From the NCBI GenBank assembly GCA_023381615.1, contig JAMCQL010000078.1, forward strand, positions 1 to 50,445: DNA of 50,445 nt, given 5' to 3'. Positions within the stretch are counted from its first letter, which is position 1, and every line of letters begins with the position of its first letter. The notes beneath the pieces were generated by a model. That model saw nothing but the letters and a program-made list of their open reading frames with translations. It was not told the DNA's origin and made no database searches. Origin of the DNA: Bacteroidota bacterium. Lineage in GTDB: Bacteria; Bacteroidota; Ignavibacteria; Kryptoniales; JAKASW01. This document shows, piece by piece, positions 8,183-17,204 of the stretch. Made by a program: the position numbers and the translations under genes.

Positions 8183-9208
8183 ATGAATCGTGAACTGCTC
8201 AATTATCTTTGCGAACCGACAACTAAGGCAGAACTTAAGTTGGTTGACGAGAAATACGACGAGGGGGGACGAATCACCGAAGGTTTTCTTGTCAGCCCTT
8301 CAGGAAAAAAATATCCTATACTTCGCGGGATACCGCGGTTCGTGCCAGAAGACGATCTTATCAAATCCGTAAAATCGTTCGGGGACGAATGGAACTATTT
8401 CAACTTCATCGACTTCAGAGCCAATTGGCTGAACCACACAGTCAAGCATACTTTCGGCTCGACGGAGGTTTTCAAAGACAAGGTGATAATCGATGCGGGT
8501 GGAGGAAGCGGTTCCCAGACTTTCTGGATGCTCCAAAGCGGAGCCAAGTATGTGATAATGCTCGAGCTTTCCCATTCCGTGGACGATGTCGTCCAGAGAA
8601 ACTTGGGCCCGACCAAGTATCGCAATTACGATGTGGTACAATGCTCAATTGACCAACCACCCATTAAGGACAATTCCATAACCGGAATTGTGATGTGTCA
8701 TAATGTAATTCAGCACACGCCATCCGTAGAGAAAACGGCGGAGGAACTATATCGTCTTGTGTCGCCAGGCGGAGAATTTGTCTTCAATTGCTACCCGCGG
8801 AATGACAAGGGACTCAAAAACTGGATTAGATTTCACGTTTTCAACGTGGGCATTAGAAAAACCGTGAGCAAATTTCCGTTCGGCGTGCGAGTGTTCTATT
8901 CAAGGACCATGGGCGTCCTTATGTTCGTACCGGTGTTGGGCTTTTTTCTCGAGAAACTACATTTCTGCGTGAGGGGAATTGTGCCGCCGACAGGAAGCTT
9001 CTGGAACGATGTCTACCGTAAATACAGATCGACGGTCGTTAACACTTTCGATGCGATGGGTTCGCACAAATACCAACATCACAAGAGCGACGAAGAAATC
9101 CAAGCTCTTGTCAACAAACTCCAGGCAAATCCGGAGAAGGTTCTCAACACAAAAGAATACTACTCAAATTACAGACCCGTGCAGTGCGCACTGCGCGTAT
9201 TCAAATAA
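8183..9208 (+). CDS. SAM methyltransferase with Trm112-like N-terminus
   Basis: A 341-residue class I methyltransferase. The first 55 residues (LLNYLCEPTTKAELKL to YPILRGIPRFVPED) are a Trm112-like small domain, common in sugar-cluster methyltransferases, though only one Cys is left in place of a zinc site. Motif I is VIIDAGGGSGSQTFWM, motif II is near VIMLELS, and there is a post-motif strand GIVMCHNVIQHT. The C-terminal 120 residues hold a hydrophobic stretch (TMGVLMFVPVLGFFLEKL) that may be membrane-associated. It lies 15 bp after asnB and ends 27 bp before the convergent minus-strand GT4 gene. The substrate is unknown, probably a glycan or lipid-linked sugar. Confidence 0.82.
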   Translation: MNRELLNYLCEPTTKAELKLVDEKYDEGGRITEGFLVSPSGKKYPILRGIPRFVPEDDLIKSVKSFGDEWNYFNFIDFRANWLNHTVKHTFGSTEVFKDKVIIDAGGGSGSQTFWMLQSGAKYVIMLELSHSVDDVVQRNLGPTKYRNYDVVQCSIDQPPIKDNSITGIVMCHNVIQHTPSVEKTAEELYRLVSPGGEFVFNCYPRNDKGLKNWIRFHVFNVGIRKTVSKFPFGVRVFYSRTMGVLMFVPVLGFFLEKLHFCVRGIVPPTGSFWNDVYRKYRSTVVNTFDAMGSHKYQHHKSDEEIQALVNKLQANPEKVLNTKEYYSNYRPVQCALRVFK

Positions 9209-9235
9209 ACACATCTTGCTAAATCTTACTCCACT

Positions 9236-10321
9236 CTAAAGCTTGCCCAAAATATGCAACAGCAACTGCGCTGCGCCATCGGCATCCATCACTTTTTCAA
9301 ATGACTGACCGTGCAGGGATGATGATTCCTGATCGGCAAGTGCTTTGAGGAAATCGATCAGGTTTTTTCTCAAATCTTCGACATCCTCGCTCCCGAACAC
9401 GAATCCGTTTTTACCCTGTTTCACTAAGTCGCTCGCACCGCACATGTCCGACACAAGAACCGGCACTCCCGCCATTAATGCTTCATTCACTACCAGACCC
9501 CATCCGTCCCAGCGCGAAGGGAGAACGAGCAAGTCCGCTTCCGATATTCTCTCCATAATTTGCCGGGGATTTATCGCCCCTTCAAAAGTTATATGGTGAG
9601 ATAGTTTCCTTTCCTTCACCCAATCGCGGAGTTGTTCCTCTAGTTCACCTGAACCGATCAGTTGAAGATACAAATTGCCATGACCGGTAAACAGCGGTTC
9701 CATCGCAGAAAGTAAAATGTCAACGCCTTTTCTGTGAACCAATTGCCCGACAAAAATAATATCAACTCTTTCTTTCTTTTGGCCGTTTGGTGTCCTGTGG
9801 AAACCTGCGGGCAGCGAGCGAAAATATCCGAACGGATGAATTCTTGATTCTTCGGCTCCGTACGATCGAAAATATTCCACTGCAAAATGAGAGATCGGCA
9901 GCAAGCCAGCGGCATTTCTCACAATTGCTTTCCCTGCAGACATGAGAATTTTCTTTTTTATGGGCGGAACAACCAATCTGTTATCCGGCGCTTCCGAATA
10001 AATAAAATATTTGGAGTCGGAATACATTAAAATCAACAAGACCGCTTCCACGGTTTTACCCGCCCACAATCCGTTGACAATATGAATGTGGTCTCGGTAT
10101 CTTCGGGCTTTTTTGATCGCATCAATTATCGGACGATGCTCGCTCAGGAATTCGTGCTCGAATCCGTCCAAGTCATCTTGCCATCCAAGTTTCGCACGGT
10201 CTTCAGGAATTTTATTCGTGAATATTACTCGCAGATCGACTTTGCCGGTGCGCAATAATGCCCTGAACAAGTCGGCCTGATAAAACGACGGCATGTTCAT
10301 CCAGAAAGTCAAACTTAACAT
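9236..10321 (-). CDS. GT4-family glycosyltransferase
   Basis: A 361-residue GT-B glycosyltransferase. The N-terminal half has an acceptor-binding region (SFYQADLFRALLRTGKVDLR) and the hydrophobic segment TVEAVLLILMYSD. The C-terminal half begins with VDIIFVGQLVHRKGVDILL and continues with LQLIGSGELEEQL. The EX7E region is DLLVLPSRWDGWGLVVNEAL, followed by GVPVLVSDMCGASDLVKQG. It is oriented against the flanking clusters. The ATG at 10321 has AGGA only one base upstream, so the start is not certain; an ATG at 10300 is the main alternative. It shares a strand with the FkbM gene upstream and is probably co-transcribed with it. Confidence 0.87.
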   Translation of the reverse strand: MLSLTFWMNMPSFYQADLFRALLRTGKVDLRVIFTNKIPEDRAKLGWQDDLDGFEHEFLSEHRPIIDAIKKARRYRDHIHIVNGLWAGKTVEAVLLILMYSDSKYFIYSEAPDNRLVVPPIKKKILMSAGKAIVRNAAGLLPISHFAVEYFRSYGAEESRIHPFGYFRSLPAGFHRTPNGQKKERVDIIFVGQLVHRKGVDILLSAMEPLFTGHGNLYLQLIGSGELEEQLRDWVKERKLSHHITFEGAINPRQIMERISEADLLVLPSRWDGWGLVVNEALMAGVPVLVSDMCGASDLVKQGKNGFVFGSEDVEDLRKNLIDFLKALADQESSSLHGQSFEKVMDADGAAQLLLHILGKL

Positions 10322-10385
10322 ATCCTAATCAATTTTGCTTATGCTCCAATTCACTCTCAACGAGATGCCGAATGTATTAGCGCAT

Positions 10386-11336
10386 TCAACGGACGAGTCG
10401 CATTGCGACCGGATAGAAAGGCGAATCCTTGTGGACCGCTACACAGTTCCACGTATCTTCCATATTCCGGTCTAGAAAACCATCCTTCACTCTGAGCCGA
10501 AATATATCGTACCCACTAGGCAGCAGTTTTCTGACATCTTCCAATGAAAAATATCGCGTTGACACAAAATTGTACTCAAAGATTATGAACGGGATATTAC
10601 GCTCGATAAATGATCGGGCGCCCGCCAGCACAAGCGCTTCGGCACCTTCGACATCAATGAGCAGGATGGAACTAACATTAACATCTCCAAATTCATCGTC
10701 GATTGTAGAACTGTAGATAACATCCGACTTATTGGGGGGGGTGAAGATAGAATGTGCATTTGCGTTTTCCCCGCTTATGTCAAACGTTACTGGTTCCTTT
10801 GAATCCTTGAGTAATTTCTGGCGAATTTCGGCCTTCTTTAGGCCGTTTAATTCGATGCTCTTCAAGCACGATTTCACGCACGGGAGATTTGGCTCGAATC
10901 CGATCACGCGCCCCACCTTATCGAAAGAAGCGATATCGATCACGAACTCACCAATGTTGGACCCAACGTCAACGAAAAGATCAATCCCGTCCAAATTGTT
11001 TATGACGCTTTTCAATAGCTTGTGTGTTTCTGGTTCATTAAAGCTTCCTCCCAGCATATGGCCGAAAGAGGTGGAAACTTCGGGATCGAATCCAAAGAGC
11101 GAGCCTTCTACCTCTATTGTTCTCGCTCGCTTTATCCTTCTCAAAAAGAATCCGACTTTGTCCATGCCGAAATGCCGGATCATGAAAGGGTTGATCTTCG
11201 AGTACAATACGGCAGAGATATACCAGAATTCTTCAATTATATCGCCAACCAAGTTTTCTCCCGCGTGTTTATCGATAAGTGCAACGGACTCCAAGTAAAG
11301 CAAGTGAATATAACGAATAATTCCGCAGTGGAACAA
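10386..11336 (-). CDS. FkbM-family SAM-dependent methyltransferase
   Basis: A 316-residue protein whose core is an FkbM methyltransferase: motif I LFVDVGSNIGEFVIDI, acidic loop IGFEPNLPCVKS, and the signature ILLIDVEGAEALVLAGAR near residue 225. It is unlike the other FkbM protein in the window outside these motifs. The frame opens with TTG at 11336, which has GAGGG nine to ten bases upstream; the next in-frame Met is at 11183 and would cut about 50 residues, still leaving the domain whole. It is expected to O-methylate a sugar in the same glycan pathway. Confidence 0.82.
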   Translation of the reverse strand: MFHCGIIRYIHLLYLESVALIDKHAGENLVGDIIEEFWYISAVLYSKINPFMIRHFGMDKVGFFLRRIKRARTIEVEGSLFGFDPEVSTSFGHMLGGSFNEPETHKLLKSVINNLDGIDLFVDVGSNIGEFVIDIASFDKVGRVIGFEPNLPCVKSCLKSIELNGLKKAEIRQKLLKDSKEPVTFDISGENANAHSIFTPPNKSDVIYSSTIDDEFGDVNVSSILLIDVEGAEALVLAGARSFIERNIPFIIFEYNFVSTRYFSLEDVRKLLPSGYDIFRLRVKDGFLDRNMEDTWNCVAVHKDSPFYPVAMRLVR

Positions 11337-11669
11337 ATCGTACCATCCCTCTAAGATGTTTGGGAAGAAAACTTCTCCTTAGATGAAGAACGGAGAAATC
11401 ACGGCTCAAAAACCAAATCCAATTTAATGAAAATAAACGATACTATTTGCCCCGCGTATTGATGTAAACGATACACTCTTCTGACAAAGTCAGCACTTAA
11501 CGTTACATTTATGTCGCACACCCCGCGCGAAATCTCGTCTTTAGAAATCGAGCGCGAATGGTTACCTTAAATATTGTAACTCGAAGATAGCAGTGTCATA
11601 CAAGCCGTATGGCGCAGCACAGCTTCATTAAACTGTTTCAAATGTGTTATAGTAATTGGAGGAAAAAGA
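11337..11669. other. Intergenic region between divergent genes
   Basis: About 330 bp between the minus-strand FkbM gene and the plus-strand epimerase, so both promoters must lie here. It is AT-richer than its surroundings. I see no convincing -35/-10 pair, tRNA or repeat. The only firm signal is GGAGG at 11658-11662, seven bases before the TTG start of the epimerase. Confidence 0.5.
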
Positions 11670-12638
11670 TTGAAGGCACTCGTTACCGGTTGCGCCGGGT
11701 TCATCGGTTCACAACTTTGTGAAAAACTTCTTTCGGAGAAATTTGAGGTCATAGGAGTTGACGTTCTGACAGATTATTATGATCCTGAAATCAAGAAAAG
11801 CAACCTAAGAAATCTGATAAACAGTTCCGGCTTTACATTTATCCAGAGCGACCTGATGGCAGCCGATTTTACCGAACTGGCAAAGGAAATCGACTTCGTG
11901 TTTCACCTCGCTGCACAACCTGGAGTTCGCGGGAGCTGGGGAGACAAGTTCTCTACTTACGTCACGAACAATATTCTTACAACACAGAGGCTGCTCGAAG
12001 CAACCAAGAATTCTCATAAACTAAAAAAGGTTGTCTACGCTTCATCGTCTTCGGTGTATGGTCAGATAAAAGAAGAAAATGTAAACGAAGATCATAAAAC
12101 AGCTCCTCATTCGCCATACGGTGCAACGAAGCTTGCAGGTGAAAACCTCTGCTTTCTTTACGATGCAAACTACGGCATGCCTGTCGTGTCCTTGAGGTTA
12201 TTCACCGTGTATGGACCGCGTCAGCGGCCGGATATGGCATTCGCAAAACTCATACACGCAGGGATGTCCGGCAAGAAATTTCCTCTTTACGGCGACGGAA
12301 AACAGGAAAGAGATTTCACGTTTGTTCTGGATGTCGTCGAGGGCATGAGACTCGCTGCTTTAAGCGCAGATGCAAGGGGGATTTTCAATATTGGCGGCGG
12401 ACATGTCGTCTCAATGCAAACCGTTATCGGCTTGATCGAAGAAATACTTGGCTCAAAAATTAACATCGAATATAAGAACCTGGAGCGGGGCGACGTAAGG
12501 AGAACAAGTGCGGACATTTCGAAAAGCAGAGAGGTTCTCGGTTTCGCACCGAAGCATGACATAAAAACCGGTCTGCAGCGGCAAGTAGAATTCATGCAGA
12601 AACATTTTGATCTTTACGCAAACTCGATAGGTTTTTGA
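11670..12638 (+). CDS. NAD-dependent nucleotide-sugar epimerase/dehydratase (extended SDR)
   Basis: A 322-residue extended short-chain dehydrogenase. The NAD-binding GxxGxxG is TGCAGFIGSQLCEKLL at the N-terminus, then the VFHLAAQPGVRGSW element, the catalytic Ser region YASSSSVYG, and the YxxxK pair in SPYGATKLAGENLC. Later motifs RLFTVYGPRQRPDMAF and GDGKQERDFTFVLDVV are typical of UDP-glucuronate or UDP-galactose 4-epimerases. It should supply an epimerised nucleotide sugar for the cluster. The start is TTG with a strong GGAGG seven bases upstream. The exact substrate (UDP-GlcA versus UDP-Glc or UDP-GlcNAc) is not resolved. Confidence 0.9.
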   Translation: MKALVTGCAGFIGSQLCEKLLSEKFEVIGVDVLTDYYDPEIKKSNLRNLINSSGFTFIQSDLMAADFTELAKEIDFVFHLAAQPGVRGSWGDKFSTYVTNNILTTQRLLEATKNSHKLKKVVYASSSSVYGQIKEENVNEDHKTAPHSPYGATKLAGENLCFLYDANYGMPVVSLRLFTVYGPRQRPDMAFAKLIHAGMSGKKFPLYGDGKQERDFTFVLDVVEGMRLAALSADARGIFNIGGGHVVSMQTVIGLIEEILGSKINIEYKNLERGDVRRTSADISKSREVLGFAPKHDIKTGLQRQVEFMQKHFDLYANSIGF

Positions 12639-12663
12639 AGTAATGGCTCAGTTACGTGCCTAA

Positions 12664-12737
12664 CTCAACCCCCACCCGTTCCCTCCCCCTTCTCTTATCG
12701 TTAAGAGAAGGGGGAGGGCAAGGGAGAGGGATGAGTT
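12664..12737. repeat. Polypyrimidine/polypurine palindrome (possible terminator)
   Basis: A perfect 17-bp stem, CCCTCCCCCTTCTCTTA (12681-12697) with its complement at 12702-12718, closes a TCGT loop. Weaker outer arms extend it to about 74 bp. It has no T-tract but sits right after the epimerase gene and could terminate transcription. Related C-rich/G-rich palindromes occur at 18801, 31741 and 33023. Confidence 0.65.
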
Positions 12738-12837
12738 CGGTCTGAGGAGCAATCATAACTGATGGGTTACTTTTTGAACAGGAACGGTAATTAAAAAATT
12801 CCCCTATTGTAGTTATATTGTGTGAAATCCTGACACC

Positions 12838-13641
12838 ATGGTTCAAAACCCAAATTCAGACATACAACTAAAAAACGAAGTCCGCGAATACTGGAACTCG
12901 CACCCATGCGGCACGCAGTTTACAGATCTGAAATGGGGATCAAAAGAATTCTTCGACGAGGTCGAACGATTCAGATATGCCACGCAGCCGTTCATGAATG
13001 AAATCGTCGGCTTTGACAAATTCAAAGGGAAAAAAATCATTGAAATCGGATGTGGGCTAGGAACCGATCTTCTGCAATTTGCAAGAGGCGGCGCAAATGT
13101 AACCGGTGTCGATCTGACGGCGCAGAGCATCGAACTTGTGAAGCGTCGCTTCGATATGGAGAATTTGCCGGTTGCGGCTTCCGTCGCCGACGCGGAAAAC
13201 CTTCCCTTCGACGACAACAGCTTTGATCTTGTTTACTCATTTGGAGTCCTGCACCATACGCCAAATACCCAGAAGGCAATTGATGAGGCCTACAGAATCC
13301 TGAAGCCGGGCGGTCGGATAATCATCATGCTCTACAACAAGACTTCGCTCCACGTTTGGCTCGGTGTTCCACTTTATCTGCTCTCACACTCCCTGCATAA
13401 AAACAATAAAAGATGGGGCGTCGTGGACGATTGGATACGAGTATACGATGGGAGTGAAAATCCACTCGGCAAAGCCTATTCTAAATCGGAAATGGAAAGG
13501 ATGTTTTCAAAATTCAAGAATCGTGAATATGAAATATGCGACTCTTACCGGAGGCACTTGCCAAAACTCGCAAACGAAGTGAACCAAAAATTATTCGCCT
13601 CATGGTGCGGTTTTTGGAGATTCATCAACGCGGAAAAATAA
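12838..13641 (+). CDS. Class I SAM methyltransferase (Methyltransf_11 type)
   Basis: A 267-residue methyltransferase. The conserved NSHPCGTQF motif near the N-terminus is followed by motif I KIIEIGCGLGTDLLQFARGG, the acidic GVDLT, motif DAENLPFDDNSFDLVYSFGV with LHHT, and RILKPGGRIIIMLYN. The N-terminal EYWNxHPCGT pattern recurs in methyltransferases linked to polysaccharide and natural-product loci. The C-terminal region around SLHVWLGVPLYLLSHSLH is hydrophobic. It precedes the heparinase-like gene by 99 bp. The substrate is unknown. Confidence 0.87.
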   Translation: MVQNPNSDIQLKNEVREYWNSHPCGTQFTDLKWGSKEFFDEVERFRYATQPFMNEIVGFDKFKGKKIIEIGCGLGTDLLQFARGGANVTGVDLTAQSIELVKRRFDMENLPVAASVADAENLPFDDNSFDLVYSFGVLHHTPNTQKAIDEAYRILKPGGRIIIMLYNKTSLHVWLGVPLYLLSHSLHKNNKRWGVVDDWIRVYDGSENPLGKAYSKSEMERMFSKFKNREYEICDSYRRHLPKLANEVNQKLFASWCGFWRFINAEK

Positions 13642-13740
13642 CGCTAACTGATGTCCACCCGGTGCCGTATGAAGAAGTCGGGATCTGTTTATCGGCCGTC
13701 TTGAAACAGAAATAAACATCTTGGAAAAGTTTGGAGGGAA

Positions 13741-15837
13741 ATGATTAAGCTGTCGCCTAAAGATGCTGCCAAGATTGCTTTCTCCAGAATCCTTTCCAGA
13801 CGCATTTACAAATTCAGAATAAAAACTTTCCATCGCACTATCACCCCTGACAAACTCCTGAGAAATTTCGGCTATGACATTCACAATCAAAAAGATTTTG
13901 TCGCGGCATTCAAGCAAAGACTGCGCGAGCGATTTTTTCTCAGCGATCTCAACAAGAAAGAATTTTACGTCAACCTCATGACATCGATCGGCGGATTTGA
14001 TTCCATTATGGATGACGCCGATATGGTGCACGAAAACAAATTCAAGACGCTTGGTTCAGATATGTTTTCGTTCGGAGAAAAAATCGACTGGCATCTCGAC
14101 TTCAAGTCAGGAAAAAGATGGGAACCAAAATTCTATTCCGAAATCGACATGATAAATTCAGGAGATAGGGGTGAGGAAACGGGAGAAAGGAGACAGGAGA
14201 AAGGAGACAGGAGAAAGGAAAACGGAACACGGAGCACGGAGCATTCGGATGTGAAAGTCCCGTGGGAACTCAGCCGATTCCATCAAGCGATCTGGCTCGG
14301 CAAAGCTTACTGGATAAGCCGCAGCGAAGCGCACGCAGAAAAATTCAAAAGCCTGGTCGAGGATTGGATAGAAAATAATCCGGTGGGCTATGGCGTGAAC
14401 TGGGTTATTCCGATGGAAGCGGCGATACGCGCTATGAACCTTATAGTCGGATCGCTCTACTTCATTGGTTCAAACAGAATCGACGACGATTTCTTATTGA
14501 GAATACTGTGCTCTCTTTATGAGCACGGAATCTACATCCGAAACAATCTCGAACGAAGCTTCCGGAACGGCAATCACTATATCTCTGATTTGGTCGGACT
14601 CATTTACCTCGGCATTTTCTTTTACGATACAAAGGCCGGCAAGCGCTGGGTCAAGTTCGCGCATCTGGAACTCGAGCATGAAATACTAAATCAGGTTTAT
14701 GAAGACGGAACTGATTACGAGAAATCGACAAGCTATCAGAGATTAGTCGCCGAATTATTTACGTCAGCTTATGTTTTATTGAAACTCAATCGCTTCACGA
14801 TTTCCGCGGACTTCGAGTCAAGATTAGAAAAAATGTTCCGGTACCTCAACGCAGCAACAATGCGCGACGGAAGAGTGCCGACCATCGGCGATGCAGACGA
14901 CGGCAGGGCCTTCAGGATGAAATCCGAAATAGATTTCAACGATCACCGTGATCTCCTTGCCCTCGGCACAGCACTTTTTGGGAAAGGTGATTTGAAAGCC
15001 ACCGCTAAAAACTTCAGTGAAATCGCGCTTCTGCTTTTGGGAAGTGGAGGCTTTGAAAAATTCTCTTCGCTCGAAGCGAATACAAAAGCGACCTCCCGAC
15101 TATTTGCTGAAGGCGGATTCGCTTTTCTGAAAACCGAAAGAGACTTCTGCTCTTTCGATTTCGGGGATATCGGAATGCGAGGACGCGGCGGGCACGGACA
15201 TAACGATGTTCTGAGTTTCACCATCGCCGGCAAGAATCAATTCATAGTCGACAGAGGAACTTATTGCTATACCTGCGACATGAAACTTCGCAATAAACTT
15301 CGTTCGACGCATTCGCACAATACAGCGGTCGTGGATGGAACAGAGCAGGCGGAGTTCGCCCGACTTTGGTCCGTGAAAGAAGATTTAACAGCTCCCGAAC
15401 TTCTGAAATGGAATTCGAACGACGAACAAGACGTTATCGAAGCGCAGCATCACGCATACGAACGGCTGCCGCAGCCTGTAATTCACAAAAGAAAGATCAC
15501 ATTCAACAAGCGCCAACGGACTTTTCTCATCGAAGATAATTTTGCAGGCGAGGGCGAACACAAGATCGAGCTGATGCTCCACTTCGCACCCAACCTCAAG
15601 GTAACGGACCTTGGACGGAATTTTCTTGCATTAGAAGGAGAAGAGTTTGCGCTGATAAAATTCCAAAATCCCTTCACCATAGAAGCGTGGGAACATTCGC
15701 CGAGCTACGGAGTCCTTCAGACCGGACAGACTGCGCGCGTGACGGCCTTGACAATGGTTCCGGTGAAATTCGAGACTTTTATTTTCATATTGAGCAATGT
15801 TGACGATATCAATCATATACTGAACCGATTTCAATGA
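13741..15837 (+). CDS. Heparinase II/III-type protein
   Basis: A 698-residue protein with an N-terminal (alpha/alpha)6 toroid region (WEPKFYSEIDMI, WELSRFHQAIWLGKAYW, WVIPMEAAIRAMNL, NGNHYISDLVGLIYLG) and a C-terminal beta-sandwich beginning near residue 450. The signature RGRGGHGHNDVLSFTIAG near residue 480 and STHSHNTAVVDGTEQ supply the conserved His residues. Family members are polysaccharide lyases for uronic-acid glycans; copies inside polysaccharide synthesis loci may trim or modify the polymer. I see no signal peptide, which is odd for a lyase of extracellular glycan. GGAGG lies 5 bases before the ATG. Residues 140-167 come from an inserted purine-rich repeat. It overlaps the next gene by 4 bp (ATGA). 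Confidence 0.88.
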   Translation: MIKLSPKDAAKIAFSRILSRRIYKFRIKTFHRTITPDKLLRNFGYDIHNQKDFVAAFKQRLRERFFLSDLNKKEFYVNLMTSIGGFDSIMDDADMVHENKFKTLGSDMFSFGEKIDWHLDFKSGKRWEPKFYSEIDMINSGDRGEETGERRQEKGDRRKENGTRSTEHSDVKVPWELSRFHQAIWLGKAYWISRSEAHAEKFKSLVEDWIENNPVGYGVNWVIPMEAAIRAMNLIVGSLYFIGSNRIDDDFLLRILCSLYEHGIYIRNNLERSFRNGNHYISDLVGLIYLGIFFYDTKAGKRWVKFAHLELEHEILNQVYEDGTDYEKSTSYQRLVAELFTSAYVLLKLNRFTISADFESRLEKMFRYLNAATMRDGRVPTIGDADDGRAFRMKSEIDFNDHRDLLALGTALFGKGDLKATAKNFSEIALLLLGSGGFEKFSSLEANTKATSRLFAEGGFAFLKTERDFCSFDFGDIGMRGRGGHGHNDVLSFTIAGKNQFIVDRGTYCYTCDMKLRNKLRSTHSHNTAVVDGTEQAEFARLWSVKEDLTAPELLKWNSNDEQDVIEAQHHAYERLPQPVIHKRKITFNKRQRTFLIEDNFAGEGEHKIELMLHFAPNLKVTDLGRNFLALEGEEFALIKFQNPFTIEAWEHSPSYGVLQTGQTARVTALTMVPVKFETFIFILSNVDDINHILNRFQ
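14182..14241 (+). repeat. Purine-rich tandem repeat inside the heparinase-like gene
   Basis: The 14-bp unit AGGAGACAGGAGAA occurs perfectly at 14188-14201 and 14202-14215, with partial copies on both sides, and is followed by an ACGGAACACGGAGCACGG stretch. It codes for a charged, low-complexity insert (ERRQEKGDRRKENGTRSTEH) in frame between two conserved blocks. A CACGGAG-type sequence also appears in non-coding DNA at 18847-18870, minus strand. Confidence 0.75.
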
Positions 15838-17153
15838 AGGAATTAACTATAAGAGTCCTGATCGCACTTGTCATCGCAACGGTCATTCGAGTTGGATTTG
15901 CTCTCGTTTTTCAGGGACCAGTTTATTTCGGCGGTATATCCAGCGGATACATTGAAGCTGCTAAGAACTTTCTCGCTGGAAACGGCTTTACCGTCACAGT
16001 TGACGCGTCAAAAATCAACGAGCCTTCAAAACTGGTAAGCGTATTCTTTTACATGCGACCGATAGCTTACTCAATATTCTTGGCCTCAGTCTTTTCAGTT
16101 TTTTGGAATAGTTTGATTGCGGTGCAGATCATTCAAGCTCTAATCGGTGTTCTAAATTGCTTCTTGATCTACCTGACCACAAAGAAAATCTTTGGCCAAA
16201 AAAGCGCAGAGATATCCGTCTTCTTTTCGGCGTTGTTTCTACCGATGGCAAGGTTTGAAACCACTTTGTTGCCGGATGCGCTAGTGGGATTCCTACTTCT
16301 CGTTGGAATATACTTTTTATTACGAGATGATTTTGTCGGAGCAGCACTCTTCGGAATTCTTACCGGACTGGCGACCGAATTCAGACCAGATTCCGTTCTT
16401 CTTCCTTTTTTCATCTTACCTTTCCTGCTGATTTCCCGGAATATCCGACAAGCACTGACACGATGGGCATTGATAATCGTAATGGTAGCACTGGTTCTAA
16501 TTCCGAACACAATAGCAAATTACAAGGCAACGAATAAGATAATACCACTCGGTATCGGAAATGGCATCAGTATGTGGGAAGGCATCAGCCAATTTGGAGA
16601 CAAATATGGGACAGTTTTTGGAGACGAGCGGGCAGCAGCGGTCGAAGGTTATCGATTGTGGTGGTATCCAAACGGCGTTGAACGGGATCAGAAGCGATTC
16701 AAAGAGGCAATTAAAATAATTGAGCAACACCCGGTCTGGTATGTCGGGATGCTGGTCAAAAGATCTTTAATGATATTCACAATTAAGGGGCTCTTTCCTT
16801 CGCCTGTTGAGTATCAAAACTATTTAGTGGTGCACCCCGGCGCGTCTTACCTAAGTTATTTAAGGCATGAACCAATAAGCGCGCTGCTTAAAATTTTCTG
16901 GACTTTACTGGGCTGGGCACTGTTTATACTTGCTGCTATGGGTTTCTTTACTGCGATGAAGACAAAAAGATGGCGACTCGCTTTTCCTATTGCACTCACG
17001 ATTTTTTACTATTTCATAGTCCATATTCCGACGAATGCAGAGCCACGATACTTCTTCCCGATGTTTGGCTTTGAAATCGTTCTCGCTTCGTATTTCATTT
17101 CCCGGAAAACACTAAAACACGAATCCAAGATTTTAGAACAACAGAATCAATAA
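15834..17153 (+). CDS. GT-C integral membrane glycosyltransferase (ArnT/PMT-like)
   Basis: A 439-residue polytopic protein with about 10-12 membrane segments. The first periplasmic loop after TM1 carries FGGISSGYIEAAKNFLAGNG, where GT-C enzymes hold their catalytic acidic residue; here only Glu is in the right area. ATEFRPDSVLLPFFI and TNAEPRYFFPMFGFEIVLASY near the C-terminus are typical of the ArnT/PMT (GT39/GT83) and related DUF families. It should use a polyprenyl-phosphate sugar donor on the periplasmic side. It is coupled to the heparinase-like gene through an ATGA overlap, so both may act on the same periplasmic glycan. Family assignment is by layout only. Confidence 0.72.
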   Translation: MKELTIRVLIALVIATVIRVGFALVFQGPVYFGGISSGYIEAAKNFLAGNGFTVTVDASKINEPSKLVSVFFYMRPIAYSIFLASVFSVFWNSLIAVQIIQALIGVLNCFLIYLTTKKIFGQKSAEISVFFSALFLPMARFETTLLPDALVGFLLLVGIYFLLRDDFVGAALFGILTGLATEFRPDSVLLPFFILPFLLISRNIRQALTRWALIIVMVALVLIPNTIANYKATNKIIPLGIGNGISMWEGISQFGDKYGTVFGDERAAAVEGYRLWWYPNGVERDQKRFKEAIKIIEQHPVWYVGMLVKRSLMIFTIKGLFPSPVEYQNYLVVHPGASYLSYLRHEPISALLKIFWTLLGWALFILAAMGFFTAMKTKRWRLAFPIALTIFYYFIVHIPTNAEPRYFFPMFGFEIVLASYFISRKTLKHESKILEQQNQ

Positions 17154-17204
17154 CCTTCTGATGCAAACACAAAAGCGAATAAGCCTTAGGCTCAGAGGCG
17201 CAAG

